DNA of 64,000 nucleotides from Prosthecobacter sp. (GCA_021733925.1 JAIPJY010000010.1:62001-126000), one strand, 5' to 3'; counted from the stretch's first letter, positions 47,016-56,615 are shown. Program-made: numbers and translations. Notes: generated by a model from the letters alone, not told the origin.

Positions 47016-48170
47016 ATGTGCCCCCTCCCTCCCACCAACAACATTCTCGGTGATCTCGCCACCACCTTTGCCGGGCGCGAAATCTCCGATGTGCAAGTGC
47101 GCACAGGCGGACTGATCTACCTGCATACCAATCGCGGTCTGGAGATCGCCGAAAGCTATGGCATTCAGGATAGCGAAGCCGTGGGACGACTGGCGGAGGC
47201 GCTTTTCATGCGCCAGTCCGTCGAGATCTGGACCGAAGCTGATGCCATAGGCAGTGCAGAGCGAATGTGGGGATTTGTGCGCAGCCGCCGGGTCATCGAC
47301 TTCAGTTGTGAGGAAGGGGCGCTCGGTTCACCCGTACGAATGCGTGTCCAGGTACACCTCAGCGAGCACGGACTGGGCGTGACCTGCCGCTGGCTGCGCG
47401 CGAAGATTTCGCAGCTTGAGACACTGGGCGTCGACCCGCTCATCTCCGACAGCCTGCGCGATTTGATGCAGCGCCGCTTCGGCCTCGGGCTCATCACCGG
47501 TCCCACAGGTTCGGGCAAATCCACAACTTTGGCCGCCATCCTCGACTGGGTGCGGCGGAATTTCCCCAAGCACATCGTCACCATCGAAGACCCCATCGAA
47601 TACCGCTATGATACGATGATGGACGACCCCAACCAGCCCGGCGTGCGATTCCCGGCGCCCTCGCTCGTTACCCAGCAGGAAGTGGGGAGACACACCCTCT
47701 CGTATCAAAGCGGCCTGAAGGAAGTGCTGCGCAAGACGCCCAACATCATCCTCATCGGCGAAATTCGAGACCGTGAAACGATGGAGACCTGCATTGAAGC
47801 CGCACAGACGGGCCACTTTGTGCTCTCCACCCTGCACACACGCGGTGCGGTGAAGACGATCGACCGCATCCTCGAGTTTTTCCCCAAGGAACAGCAGCCC
47901 GGCATCCTGCACCGGCTGAGCGAAACACTGACCTTTGTGCTCTCCCAAGGCCTGCTCAATGGATTCAATGGTCGCGTACTCGTCACCGAATACCTGCAGA
48001 ATACCAGCGAGGCCGTGGCCGCCGGGATGCGCGCCTATGATGGCAGCGCCACCTCCCTCGCCGACGCGCTCCGCTACAAGGGCAACCAGCGCTGGGACCA
48101 AAGCCTCATCAATCTCTACCGCGCCGGCCACATCTCCGAAGACATCTTCAATGCGAACTTGATGGGTTAG
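47016..48170 (+). CDS. PilT-like twitching/secretion ATPase
   Basis: A 384-aa protein of the GspE/PilT family. Walker A is GLITGPTGSGKSTTLAAIL near residue 165; the Asp box is VTIEDPIEY; Walker B-like is IILIGEIRDRETMETCIEAA followed by the His-box STLHTRGAVKTIDRIL. Length and lack of an N-terminal zinc motif match PilT (retraction ATPase) rather than PilB. The PilT C-terminal AIRNLIRE signature is replaced by AVAAGMRAYDGS. The last 23 bp overlap the convergent gene at 48148. It closes the plus-strand operon. Confidence 0.85.
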   Translation: MCPLPPTNNILGDLATTFAGREISDVQVRTGGLIYLHTNRGLEIAESYGIQDSEAVGRLAEALFMRQSVEIWTEADAIGSAERMWGFVRSRRVIDFSCEEGALGSPVRMRVQVHLSEHGLGVTCRWLRAKISQLETLGVDPLISDSLRDLMQRRFGLGLITGPTGSGKSTTLAAILDWVRRNFPKHIVTIEDPIEYRYDTMMDDPNQPGVRFPAPSLVTQQEVGRHTLSYQSGLKEVLRKTPNIILIGEIRDRETMETCIEAAQTGHFVLSTLHTRGAVKTIDRILEFFPKEQQPGILHRLSETLTFVLSQGLLNGFNGRVLVTEYLQNTSEAVAAGMRAYDGSATSLADALRYKGNQRWDQSLINLYRAGHISEDIFNANLMG

Positions 48171-49071
48171 GCTGGGGAGCTGGAATGGGTGATGCGGCAC
48201 CCGCTGGCAGCACAGGAAGGATCATCTCGCTGATACGAGTGAGTAGTTTCGCATGGCCTTCGAACTCCTGGCGACGCACCGCCGGAATGCGGTCCCACCA
48301 GCCTGCAGTCTGAGCGGCGCTACGCAGGTGGCGATAGCGATCCAGGCAATGTTCCAGGGCATGCCATTGGTTGATGATCGCCTTGTTGTCGCGGCGCAGG
48401 TTACCGGGTTGCAACTGGGCGTTGAGCAGGTTGATGGCGGCACCCGCACCTGTCAGGGCATCAGACAAACTGCCATCCTCACGCACGCCATGAGCCAGGG
48501 CACTCTGCGCCAGCACCTCGATAGCAACACGGGCGTTTTCCTGCGATTGGGTGCGGGAGGTGAGGTGAAAATGCAGGATTTCGTACAGTGTAGCATCACC
48601 TGGATCGAGTTGGTAGGCGAAGCGCAGTCGGATATCCGCCGCCGCATTCAGATACTGCTGATGAGCATTCGACAGGGGCAACGTGCTGGAACGCTTGGTG
48701 CGGCTTTTTTCGAGTCGGGTGAGGTGATCGACGCGAGTTTGAAGCCATGACACGTCCGCCTGAATTTGAGTTGACGCCCCCGGGGGGGGCATACCCTTCC
48801 GCGCAAAGCGTCCCGGTGCAGGTGGTGGTGGAACACCTTGTGAGGCCTGTGTTCCAGCGGTGGGAGCCGCGCTCTCGCCGCCATGCCAGTAGCTGTAAAG
48901 CGAGTCGCGAATCAAATGCGCGGCGAGACTGCCATAGGCGCTGCCCGCAAGAGCAAAGGCTGCCGGGGGTGCCGTTGCCTGCAAGGTCTTCCGCGAGCAG
49001 GACAACGCATGTCCCGCCCACCAAAGACCACTCGCTGCGGCCAGTGTCAGGAGCGTGTGCGGAAGAGACAT
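48148..49071 (-). CDS. Membrane-anchored protein of unknown function, pilus-like operon
   Basis: A 307-aa protein. Two hydrophobic segments occupy the N-terminal ~55 residues (LLTLAAASGLWWAGHAL and AAFALAGSAYGSLAAHLI). Residues about 65-105 are a Pro/Gly-rich linker. The remaining part is helical (DHLTRLEKSRTKRSS and RDNKAIINQWHALEHCLDRY). No family is recognised. It overlaps the ABC permease upstream by 25 bp and is the last gene of the minus-strand operon. Confidence 0.65.
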   Translation of the reverse strand: MSLPHTLLTLAAASGLWWAGHALSCSRKTLQATAPPAAFALAGSAYGSLAAHLIRDSLYSYWHGGESAAPTAGTQASQGVPPPPAPGRFARKGMPPPGASTQIQADVSWLQTRVDHLTRLEKSRTKRSSTLPLSNAHQQYLNAAADIRLRFAYQLDPGDATLYEILHFHLTSRTQSQENARVAIEVLAQSALAHGVREDGSLSDALTGAGAAINLLNAQLQPGNLRRDNKAIINQWHALEHCLDRYRHLRSAAQTAGWWDRIPAVRRQEFEGHAKLLTRISEMILPVLPAGAASPIPAPQPNPSSSH

Positions 49072-49826
49072 AAGCCAAAGATGGAAATGGCAGCACCTTG
49101 AAGACCGATCGTGCCCGCCACGCCAATGCAGTCGGCGACGGGCAGCGGCCCCATTTTAAAAACAAGACGCGGAGTCAGATCTGCCAGATGATAATGCGGC
49201 AGCGCCAGCCACAACGATTGCAACACGCTGGAAACCGCGCCGCCCAGTAGCGGTGCCAGCCACGCTGCACCGAACAAACCCACAAACAGGAGCCCGGTGG
49301 GCACCATGAAGGCAATGACCTCCGCCGTGCGTGTGCCCAATGCCACAGCCAGCATCAACAAGGGAGCGGCACAGAGGCTGTAGATGAAAGCGTACTGGAG
49401 AACGAGGGTCGTCCACATTTGCGCCTCTTCGGGCCGCTTTGGCAAAGTCCATGTAAGGCAAAAAACAACTGCGATGAGCACCACTGCCAGCAGCCAGACC
49501 CAGATCGCCGCGCTGAGCTGCAGACACTGACTGATCCGGCCAGTTCCGCCCGCATGCAGGTGCTCCAGCATGCCTTCACGCCGCATCCGATGCCCGAGTG
49601 CCGAGGCTTGAAACGGCAGCCAGGTAAAGAGCGCGATCCAGGCATATATCCATGCAGCCTGAGCGCGCGCCGGCTGGAGTATCTGCGGGTTTTCCTCCCA
49701 CGGAGTCAGCAGCGGTGCGATCCAGATAAAGAGGCCAGCTCCCAGCAGCAGCAGCCAGCAACTCCCCCGGCCCATGAGTCCGGCGAGGCTGAGACGAAAC
49801 AAAGGCCAGGCACGCAGGGAACTCAT
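49047..49826 (-). CDS. ABC transporter permease (ABC-2-like), six-helix membrane protein
   Basis: A 259-aa integral membrane protein with about six hydrophobic segments (for example GRGSCWLLLLGAGLFIW, QAAWIYAWIALFTWLPF, QLSAAIWVWLLAVVLIAVVF, LQYAFIYSLCAAPLLMLAVAL, VIAFMVPTGLLFVGLFGAA and GVAGTIGLQGAAISIFGL). It lacks an ATPase domain but directly overlaps the ABC ATPase gene (ATGA), so the two form an exporter. ABC-2-like permeases usually export glycans, lipids or proteins. Its association with a pilus-like operon is unusual. Confidence 0.75.
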   Translation of the reverse strand: MSSLRAWPLFRLSLAGLMGRGSCWLLLLGAGLFIWIAPLLTPWEENPQILQPARAQAAWIYAWIALFTWLPFQASALGHRMRREGMLEHLHAGGTGRISQCLQLSAAIWVWLLAVVLIAVVFCLTWTLPKRPEEAQMWTTLVLQYAFIYSLCAAPLLMLAVALGTRTAEVIAFMVPTGLLFVGLFGAAWLAPLLGGAVSSVLQSLWLALPHYHLADLTPRLVFKMGPLPVADCIGVAGTIGLQGAAISIFGLCLFRTRS

Positions 49827-50503
49827 GATTGCAGGGTGCGGTAGGTTTCCATCCAGGTGCCGCCGCTGCGCTCCGTGACATGATGCAACTGCCCACTTGC
49901 AATGGTCATTAGGGAGTCCGCGTCACGCACGCACTCCAGTTCATGCATGATGACGAGGCGCATCGTGCGCGTGCCTGCTGCGGCCCAGAGCTGCGTCATC
50001 TGCTCACGTGTTTCGGCATCCAGACCGGTGAGCGGCTCGTCCATCAACAGTACGCTGGTTGCGCTTTGTGCCACCTTCACTTCAGCCAGAATCAAAAGCA
50101 CCTTCTGGCGGTTGCCGCGTGAGAGTTTGCCGATGGGCGCGGTTAAATTCAGCCGCAGTGTGTCGGCCAATGTCTCCGCAGAGACGAGCGATTCACCTTT
50201 GAACCAAGAACGAAAAACAGTGCGAGATTTCATCTCAGGATCGACGCGCAATTCGTCCGCGAAGTAATGCACACGGGCCGCTGTCGTTACATGACCTCGC
50301 AATGCTGGAGACAGACCGGCCAGAGTGCGCAACAACGTCGTTTTGCCCGTGCCGTTGGGAGCCACCAGTAGATGCAGACCCGTGCCGGCCTCGATGTCCC
50401 CAGCGACCTTGACAAGGCATTGAGCCGCACGTTTCCAGGGCAAACCGGTGTGGTAGCCGAAACGTGTGCCGTCGGGAATATGCAGGAGAGTTTCAGAAGC
50501 CAT
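49823..50503 (-). CDS. ABC transporter ATP-binding protein
   Basis: A 226-aa ATPase. Walker A is LVAPNGTGKTTLLRTLAGLS near residue 50, the signature is IGKLSRGNRQKVLLIL, and Walker B is VLLMDEPLTGLDAETREQM. The His switch is near IMHELE. It pairs with the six-helix permease downstream through a 4-bp overlap. It is 18 bp downstream of the pilin gene upstream and is the only such module in the window. Confidence 0.9.
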   Translation of the reverse strand: MASETLLHIPDGTRFGYHTGLPWKRAAQCLVKVAGDIEAGTGLHLLVAPNGTGKTTLLRTLAGLSPALRGHVTTAARVHYFADELRVDPEMKSRTVFRSWFKGESLVSAETLADTLRLNLTAPIGKLSRGNRQKVLLILAEVKVAQSATSVLLMDEPLTGLDAETREQMTQLWAAAGTRTMRLVIMHELECVRDADSLMTIASGQLHHVTERSGGTWMETYRTLQS

Positions 50504-50521
50504 GCCTGTAATGAGATAACT

Positions 50522-50932
50522 TCACTGTCCAGCGTCCCAAAGACCATCACTTCCCTTCAGCGAAGGATCATAAACAGACGAACCCAGCATGAGACGCGGC
50601 GGCATGATCGTGTGGTCAGCGATAAGAGTGTCACCGTCTAGGCTGGTCACCACCGGCATCGTGCTCCAGCCCTGCGGCAGGTACACCTGCAACTGTTCGG
50701 TGCTTACCTCGGCAATGTCGGCTGTGGGATGATCTGAAAGATACGCACGCTGGGCGGCAAAGACGGCCTGAAGGGACACCGAGGCATCCTTGCCACGCTG
50801 CCAATCACGCACGGCGGCAACGTTCATGCCTGCAAACGTCGTCAACCCCAGCAGGAGGCCAATGACGAGACTGATCTCGATGAGCGTAAACCCGCCATTG
50901 CGATTCGTTTTCTGAGTAGTGATCGCTTTCAT
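50522..50932 (-). CDS. Type IV pilin-like protein, pilus-like operon
   Basis: A 136-aa protein. The leader ends RNGG, followed by FTLIEISLVIGLLLGLTTFA with Glu5, so it is a classic prepilin. The soluble head (about 100 residues) includes LGSSVYDPSLKGSDGLWDAGQ at the C-terminus. It could be a major or minor pilin; a second pilin gene lies at the other end of the operon (59703-60137). Confidence 0.85.
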   Translation of the reverse strand: MKAITTQKTNRNGGFTLIEISLVIGLLLGLTTFAGMNVAAVRDWQRGKDASVSLQAVFAAQRAYLSDHPTADIAEVSTEQLQVYLPQGWSTMPVVTSLDGDTLIADHTIMPPRLMLGSSVYDPSLKGSDGLWDAGQ

Positions 50933-50935
50933 GCT

Positions 50936-51301
50936 TCAGGGCTTCGGCGTGGTGATCTGGACCACCTTGGACTTGGGGATGATTTTCACGGCACTTTGAC
51001 GCACATCAAGCATCGTCACTGAGACCGTGGGGTCCGCCTGCGGTGCAGGCAGGTTTTTCGTGAGTTCCGCAGGCAAAGTGGCGCGTCGATGGATATACAA
51101 AATACGAGCCAAGTCTGGGTTGGGGCTGAGGATCGAAGCCATCGGTTGTGTCGAGGCAAATGTCGTGGGGGCAGCCGCAGCCGTGGCAGGCGTTGGCGCT
51201 GCCATTCCAGGGATCGGCCGCGGCACCAGTTTCGGCGGCTCAGCCGCCTGGATCTCCACCTGGGCAAACAGGAGGATGAGGAACAGGGGTCGTGTTTTCA
51301 T
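50936..51301 (-). CDS. Exported protein of unknown function, pilus-like operon
   Basis: A 121-aa protein with a signal peptide (LFLILLFAQVEIQAAE). The mature part is Pro/Ala-rich in the first half and ends in a predicted beta-rich region (PTVSVTMLDVRQSAVKIIPK). No family is recognised. It lies 3 bp upstream of the pilin gene and 16 bp downstream of the PilC-like gene, so it is firmly within the operon. It might act as a periplasmic pilot or alignment protein, but this is not shown. Confidence 0.6.
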   Translation of the reverse strand: MKTRPLFLILLFAQVEIQAAEPPKLVPRPIPGMAAPTPATAAAAPTTFASTQPMASILSPNPDLARILYIHRRATLPAELTKNLPAPQADPTVSVTMLDVRQSAVKIIPKSKVVQITTPKP

Positions 51302-51316
51302 AGGGGTGGGTTGAGT

Positions 51317-52534
51317 TCACATGTTGCCGGATTGCATCATGCGCGGCCCCATCAGGAAGATGGGCAGCATGGAGCCGGTGAAGACAAAACTGATGAGCAC
51401 CACGGCCATGGCCAGGGTGATGAAATTGATGACCTGTGTGAAGTCCGCCATGACTGCGGCAGTGTCCTCCTCATAGATGTCACGTAGGAGTTCGAGCTGC
51501 TGTGGCAGAGAAGCCGAGCGCTCGCCGATGCTGATCATGTGAATGACCTGGGGATCCAGTGTGGTGTGACGTTTCAATGCCTCGGCGAACGGGACGCCAG
51601 AAGACTCATAGACTTGCGAGGCCTTGATGAAGTCAGGATACATCGGCGTGCCTTGCACCACCCGCGCAGACAGGGCGGAGGCGCGTGCGAGATTGATGCC
51701 ATTGGCATAAAGCATCTGAAGCGTGCCGATGTATGCGCTCTGGCGAAGGCCCATGACCAGCTTCATCAGCAGCCGCCAGTATTTCATGAGGAATATCAAC
51801 AGCTTCTGCCTAAAGTCGGCCGAGCGAAACAATGCGGTAATGAAAGACACGATGCCGATGACAAAAAAGGGCCAAGTTTTCTGCACCACATGACTGATCG
51901 AAAAGATCACCATTGAGATCTGATCCGGCTCCTGGCGCACACTCTTCAGGGTCTCCTCCACCTGGGATACGACAAAGATCTGCGAATAGATGAAAAGGCC
52001 GATCTGAAACAGAATTACCAGTGATGGCACCAACAAGGCGGTGCGCAGCTTGCTGGCAAACATGAGTTCGATCTTGATGCGGCGTGCGAGGGACGCGAAC
52101 GCCTCACCTAGCTGTCCGGCATCCGCACCGGCCTCAATGATGGTGATGATGGTACCGTCAAATTTCTGTTCCTTGGCAAAGGCGACGTGAACCGGCATCC
52201 CTGCCTCAAGGCGGTTTCGAATGTTCATCAGCGACGACTGCAGCACCAGATCTGGCAGACCTTGCGAGTAGTACAGCAAGGCGTCGGCGGTGCTGATATT
52301 TGCCTTAAGCATGGAGGCAAGGCCGCGAAAGAGCTTAATGAGTTCCTTGCGGGAGACGGGCTTCTTTGACGTGTCGCTCTTGGGTGTGCCGGCGAGTGAT
52401 TTGATCAAGGCAACTCGGAATCCTGGCTTGCTGACGAGCAGTGCCGCTTGCTCGCGGTTTGGCGCTTCGCACTCGATCACCTTGGAGATCTCGGGCCGCT
52501 TGATATTGCGGAGGGTGACTTGGAAGGCGTTCAT
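51317..52534 (-). CDS. Inner-membrane platform protein, PilC/GspF family
   Basis: A 405-aa protein with the GspF fold repeated. LIKLFRGLASMLKANISTAD near residue 67 and ALEVSARVVQGT-like residues near 280 mark the repeated helical domains; hydrophobic helices occur at LLVPSLVILFQIGLFIYSQI, FFVIGIVSFITALF and ITLAMAVVLISFVFTG. It is the platform on which the PilB/GspE ATPase acts during pilus or pseudopilus assembly. It follows the PilB-like gene by 3 bp. Confidence 0.9.
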   Translation of the reverse strand: MNAFQVTLRNIKRPEISKVIECEAPNREQAALLVSKPGFRVALIKSLAGTPKSDTSKKPVSRKELIKLFRGLASMLKANISTADALLYYSQGLPDLVLQSSLMNIRNRLEAGMPVHVAFAKEQKFDGTIITIIEAGADAGQLGEAFASLARRIKIELMFASKLRTALLVPSLVILFQIGLFIYSQIFVVSQVEETLKSVRQEPDQISMVIFSISHVVQKTWPFFVIGIVSFITALFRSADFRQKLLIFLMKYWRLLMKLVMGLRQSAYIGTLQMLYANGINLARASALSARVVQGTPMYPDFIKASQVYESSGVPFAEALKRHTTLDPQVIHMISIGERSASLPQQLELLRDIYEEDTAAVMADFTQVINFITLAMAVVLISFVFTGSMLPIFLMGPRMMQSGNM

Positions 52535-52537
52535 GGC

Positions 52538-54229
52538 TCAGGATTCATAGGTGAGGTCGAGCACCTTTTTCAGCGCATCGAGGTCGGTCCTGCCCTCGGT
52601 CATCAGTTTCAAACCATTGTCACGCAGCGAAGGGAGCCCAGACTCACGGCGCACTTCCTGTTCGAGCTCATAGGGCGTGATCTCACCTTTGGCCAGCTTG
52701 TCGCCGAGCTTCGGGCTGATAGGCAAAATCTCCAGGATGGCGGTACGTCCGGAATAACCGCGTCCCTGGCAATCCGGGCAGCCTTCTTTATGATGCGTAA
52801 ACATCGGACGCGTGGCCCAGGACGGATCCAGATGAAAGAGACGGATCTCGCGCTCCGGGATGCCTTTGATGCTTTCTTTGCAGGCGGGACAGAGCAGCTT
52901 CACCAGTCGTTGCGCGCAGGCGGCTTTCAAGGTCTGCGCGATCTTCCAGCGCTCCATGCCAAGCTGTTGAAAGCGCTCGATGATCTGCGAGGCGCGTGGA
53001 GTGTGAATGGTGGTGAGCACTTTGTGGCCTGTGATGGCGGCCTCAATGGCCAACTCGGCCGATTCACGATCACGCACCTCACCCATGAGGATAATGTCCG
53101 GATCCGAACGCATGAAACTGGCGATCATCGGCTTGAACTCGGACGAATCACGCAGGTCACAGTGCGTCACGCCTGGAATCTCGTCTTCGACGGGGTTCTC
53201 CAGCGTTAAGATGTTGTCCTCGGGATGGTTCAACTCCCGCAGCATGGCATTGAGCGTGGTCGATTTGCCGGACCCGGTGGGGCCCGACATGACAATGATG
53301 CCAGAGGGGACGGACATGGCTTTGTCGAGCTCAAACAAGGTCTCTTCGTCAAAGGCCAGCGTGCCCATGCCGAGCCTTGCCTCCAGGTGCGTCTTATCCA
53401 GCAGACGCATAGTGACGTGATAACCTCGATAGGTTCGGTGCCGCTCATAACGCACGCCAACGGCGCGGCCGTAGTATCTGGCGGTGAAGCGGCCGGAGAT
53501 GCCGGGGCGCTTACTCCGCTCCTCGGGCGCGAGGCGCATGAGATTGAGCAGGAAAGCATCGACGCGATCACGCAGCTTCACCGGCATTTCGAAGCGCACC
53601 CCAAGATCACCATCGACACGGTAGCAATATTGGAAGCTGATCTTTTCCGTCTTGATGTGAATGTCCGAGGCGTGCTGCTTGATCGCATCACACACCATGC
53701 TGGCCACGAGCTGGGCGATGGGCTCATCGTGCTGGCGCGTGACATCGAAATCAGGCGTTTCATTGGAGAACTCCTCCACCTCCACCGCTTCGAGTTCCGC
53801 ACGAGTGGGGCCCGAGGAGTTGGAGGAGCCCTCGATCACTGCCGAAACCTCGGAGGCTAGCGTGACGACCTTCAACACCTCATCTTCCGGGAATCGGGCG
53901 GCGCAATAATCATCCGCCCGGTAGTCCCAAGGATTGGCAACGGCCAGCAAGACCTGCTGCGCGCTGCGGCGCAACGGCACGAACATGCCACGTGACATCA
54001 CAACGGGATCGCAATAGCCGACGAACTCAACATCCACCATCTCACGCACCTGCGGAAAGGCCGGCAGCCCTGAAGCACGACCGACGGCACCCAAAATGCG
54101 GGTTTTCGACGAGCGGCGGACCAGAGCTTCATCCGACTGTGTTTCCTGTCCGAGCGTGGCCGCCCGCAACTGGCCGATGATCAGCCGCTGGATCGTGTGA
54201 TTTAACTCGATGCCGAGGTTCAGGTTCAT
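52538..54229 (-). CDS. Assembly ATPase, PilB/GspE family
   Basis: A 563-aa protein from ATG 54229, inside an ATGA overlap with the upstream gene; a longer frame from 54340 would bury the overlap. The N-terminal ~150 residues look like an MshEN/GspE-N domain. Walker A is VMSGPTGSGKSTTLNAML near residue 315; the Asp box is LTLENPVEDEI; the His box is TTIHTPRASQI. A tetracysteine zinc motif follows (LLCPACKES...GCPDCQGRGY). These features identify the extension ATPase, distinct from the PilT-like ATPase of the plus-strand operon. Confidence 0.92.
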   Translation of the reverse strand: MNLNLGIELNHTIQRLIIGQLRAATLGQETQSDEALVRRSSKTRILGAVGRASGLPAFPQVREMVDVEFVGYCDPVVMSRGMFVPLRRSAQQVLLAVANPWDYRADDYCAARFPEDEVLKVVTLASEVSAVIEGSSNSSGPTRAELEAVEVEEFSNETPDFDVTRQHDEPIAQLVASMVCDAIKQHASDIHIKTEKISFQYCYRVDGDLGVRFEMPVKLRDRVDAFLLNLMRLAPEERSKRPGISGRFTARYYGRAVGVRYERHRTYRGYHVTMRLLDKTHLEARLGMGTLAFDEETLFELDKAMSVPSGIIVMSGPTGSGKSTTLNAMLRELNHPEDNILTLENPVEDEIPGVTHCDLRDSSEFKPMIASFMRSDPDIILMGEVRDRESAELAIEAAITGHKVLTTIHTPRASQIIERFQQLGMERWKIAQTLKAACAQRLVKLLCPACKESIKGIPEREIRLFHLDPSWATRPMFTHHKEGCPDCQGRGYSGRTAILEILPISPKLGDKLAKGEITPYELEQEVRRESGLPSLRDNGLKLMTEGRTDLDALKKVLDLTYES

Positions 54230-54825
54230 GCTGTAAAATGTTGCTGCATTAGGACCTGCCAGGCGCGCATGTTGGTGAAGAAAGTGAAGACAAAGGGCGC
54301 ATCGCCTCCAGAGGCGAGGTTCAACTCCTGGCTGATCCAAACGGACGCGATCTGGGCCGAGATAGGATTGAGGGAGGCGACATGGACGATGCTCGTTTCG
54401 CCAGCCAGGGTCGCAGGGCAGCCGAGGGCCTGACAGATCGGGCGGAGGACCGGGCAGTGGTCGTAGATAGCCGAGGCCTTGCCCGACAAGGGGCCAAAAC
54501 TCCAGTACTGCACGCGGTCATTCAGGCTGTTACGCAGAATTTTTTGCATCCGAGCCAGTTCACCATCGACTGTGAGCGAATGCTTTTGCGCTTGGGTCTC
54601 TGCGGTGAAATTCAAGAAGTCGGGCATCAAGCCGGAGGCCGCACCGAGTTCAGCACCGTAAGCGGCCAACAGGGGCGTGGCCTCGTCCGCCAAAAAATAG
54701 TTGCTCTCCTGTAGATACATCACTGTTGTCGCCGCGATGCGGTCAAGCACAGGACGCAGGCTGTTGCGGTCAGTATGCGTCGGGAGCGGAAGATTGGGGA
54801 GCGGGACTGACATGGGAAGATTCAT
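54226..54825 (-). CDS. Hypothetical protein between secretin and PilB-like genes
   Basis: A 199-aa protein, apparently cytoplasmic, with no signal peptide or transmembrane segment. The body contains LFRILLN-like helical stretches and a Cys-containing turn (HCPVLRPICQALGCPATL). No family is recognised. It is coupled to the PilB-like gene by a 4-bp overlap, so it may regulate or chaperone the ATPase. Confidence 0.6.
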   Translation of the reverse strand: MNLPMSVPLPNLPLPTHTDRNSLRPVLDRIAATTVMYLQESNYFLADEATPLLAAYGAELGAASGLMPDFLNFTAETQAQKHSLTVDGELARMQKILRNSLNDRVQYWSFGPLSGKASAIYDHCPVLRPICQALGCPATLAGETSIVHVASLNPISAQIASVWISQELNLASGGDAPFVFTFFTNMRAWQVLMQQHFTA

Positions 54826-54878
54826 GTTCGGTGTGCGCGTGTAGGTTCAGTGGCGTGTTCTTGCACACCGCCCACGAT

Positions 54879-56615
54879 TTACGGACCATTGTCCTTCTTC
54901 ATGAACATGCGCTTGATCCATGACTGCTTTGGCATGGGGGCGGGCGTGGGAGCGACTTCCGTGGTGCGGATGTTGGGAAGATTTTGGTGCCAGTCACTCG
55001 TGGGGAGGTCGATGTTGGTATCCTGGATGTCATCCGGCTGCATCCCGGATAACTCACGCATGTGCCAGTTCATCTCGGACATGGCTCCGGAATGCGAGGC
55101 ATCGTAAACATGAGGTGTGATGACAAAGACGAGGCTGACCTGCTCAAGCTTCTTACTTTTGGAGCTAAAGAGTTTGCCCACCAGCGGGATGGCGCTGAGG
55201 ATGGGCACATTGTTGTTTCCCTCGCTGGAGCTGTAATCATAGAAACCGCCAAGAAAGAGAGATTGCCCCGCAGGGATGCGGCTGATGGCTTCGACCGTGG
55301 ACTCGCTCACCCGTGGAAATACGTTGTTACCCCGGCCTGCAATGAGTTCGACGATCTTTGCCACACGCGGGCGCAGCTTCATGCGCACGGTGCCATCAGG
55401 CAGCAGCGTGGGCGTCACGGAGAGAGTGACGCCGATCTCACGGTTCTTTTCCGGCTCCTCGGTGGCGCTGGGATCTTCCGCATCGATCTTGTAACGCACC
55501 ACATCGGTCACATTTTGGCCTGCGGCGGTGTTGGTGATGTTGGAGGTGATCACAGGGAAGCGATCGACGATGGAGATGATGCCCTGCTCATTGTCCTCGG
55601 TAATAATAGTGGGACATGCCTCCTGAGTGATGAGATCGGCGTTCTCCAGCGCACGCAGGATGGCCTGCACCTGCAGGTTGTCGAAAACGAGACCCGCGCC
55701 CTGCTGATTGATCTGGTTGATGGAGTTCAACGGCGCGGCCGTGCTACCTGAACGGGTCACGGTGCTGACGTCCGGCAGATTGAAGAGGGCGTTCAGGCTC
55801 TGCCGCGCGGTGAGGCTGGTGCCGGTGTCTCCCAGTGAGCGGCTCCAGTCCACACCGACCTGGTGGCCCTGGTTGCGCTTAATGCGCAGTACCCGGACGT
55901 TCACCATGATCTGTGGCTTCGCTTTGTCGATCCCCTCGAGCAGTTTGCGCACGCGTTCGAGCTTGATGCTATTGTCGCTGACAAGCAGCGTGTTGGTTTT
56001 CTCCTCGAACTCAATCTGTCCGACATCACGCGTGAGCATGGGCCTGATGATGGCCCTCAGCTTTTCGAAATCGGACTGAATGGCACCTGATGAGCCGCCG
56101 CCGCTCTCCGCTCCATTGGCCGATGCGGCGCTGGACGTGCTGCGATTCAGCGGCGCACCGCGCAGATACTTCAGCGCATAGCTCATCACCTCGACCGGGA
56201 GCTTGGCTAGCTGGGCCTCATTCATGAGACTGACACTGGAGCGCTGCTGATGCAGCGTGAGACCAAAAGTCACTGCGAGTTCCTCCATTTGCAGGAGCGG
56301 ATTATCAACACGAAGATGTCCGGTGATGCTGTACTGTGGGCCGTTTAGTTCATTGTTGTAAAAGTACTGTAGGCCGCTGCCGTGGGCCAGATATTGGAAG
56401 ACTTCATTGATCGGTGCATTGTCGATCCAATAACCGTCATTGGCCTGTTGCGGAGGCTTGGGAAGGCCACCGAATTGTGTGGAGACATCCACCGCAGCTC
56501 CGGCAAGGTTCTGCAAAGGTTGGTTCTGGTCCGCCAGCGGCACCTCCTGCGCGATAAGGGAGAAGCTCGCACCAAGATGCGTCAGCAAAAGAATTTGAAA
56601 AATAGGCGGCCTCAT
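54879..56615 (-). CDS. Outer-membrane secretin, GspD/PilQ family
   Basis: A 578-aa protein with a signal peptide (FQILLLTHLGASFSLIAQ). The N-terminal part contains secretin N-domains (MVNVRVLRIKRNQGHQVGVD near residue 250). The C-terminal secretin core has EIGVTLSVTPTLLPDGTVRM, then IPAGQSLFLGGFYDY and VPILSAIPLVGKLFSSKS, followed by LVFVITPHVYD, which are the key strands of the beta-barrel. It forms the outer-membrane exit pore. It overlaps the PilP-like gene by 4 bp. Confidence 0.93.
   Translation of the reverse strand: MRPPIFQILLLTHLGASFSLIAQEVPLADQNQPLQNLAGAAVDVSTQFGGLPKPPQQANDGYWIDNAPINEVFQYLAHGSGLQYFYNNELNGPQYSITGHLRVDNPLLQMEELAVTFGLTLHQQRSSVSLMNEAQLAKLPVEVMSYALKYLRGAPLNRSTSSAASANGAESGGGSSGAIQSDFEKLRAIIRPMLTRDVGQIEFEEKTNTLLVSDNSIKLERVRKLLEGIDKAKPQIMVNVRVLRIKRNQGHQVGVDWSRSLGDTGTSLTARQSLNALFNLPDVSTVTRSGSTAAPLNSINQINQQGAGLVFDNLQVQAILRALENADLITQEACPTIITEDNEQGIISIVDRFPVITSNITNTAAGQNVTDVVRYKIDAEDPSATEEPEKNREIGVTLSVTPTLLPDGTVRMKLRPRVAKIVELIAGRGNNVFPRVSESTVEAISRIPAGQSLFLGGFYDYSSSEGNNNVPILSAIPLVGKLFSSKSKKLEQVSLVFVITPHVYDASHSGAMSEMNWHMRELSGMQPDDIQDTNIDLPTSDWHQNLPNIRTTEVAPTPAPMPKQSWIKRMFMKKDNGP

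Noticed and set aside
52448-53860. Plus-strand frames of more than 200 codons
   Set aside because: They are antisense to the PilB-like ATPase and its neighbours.
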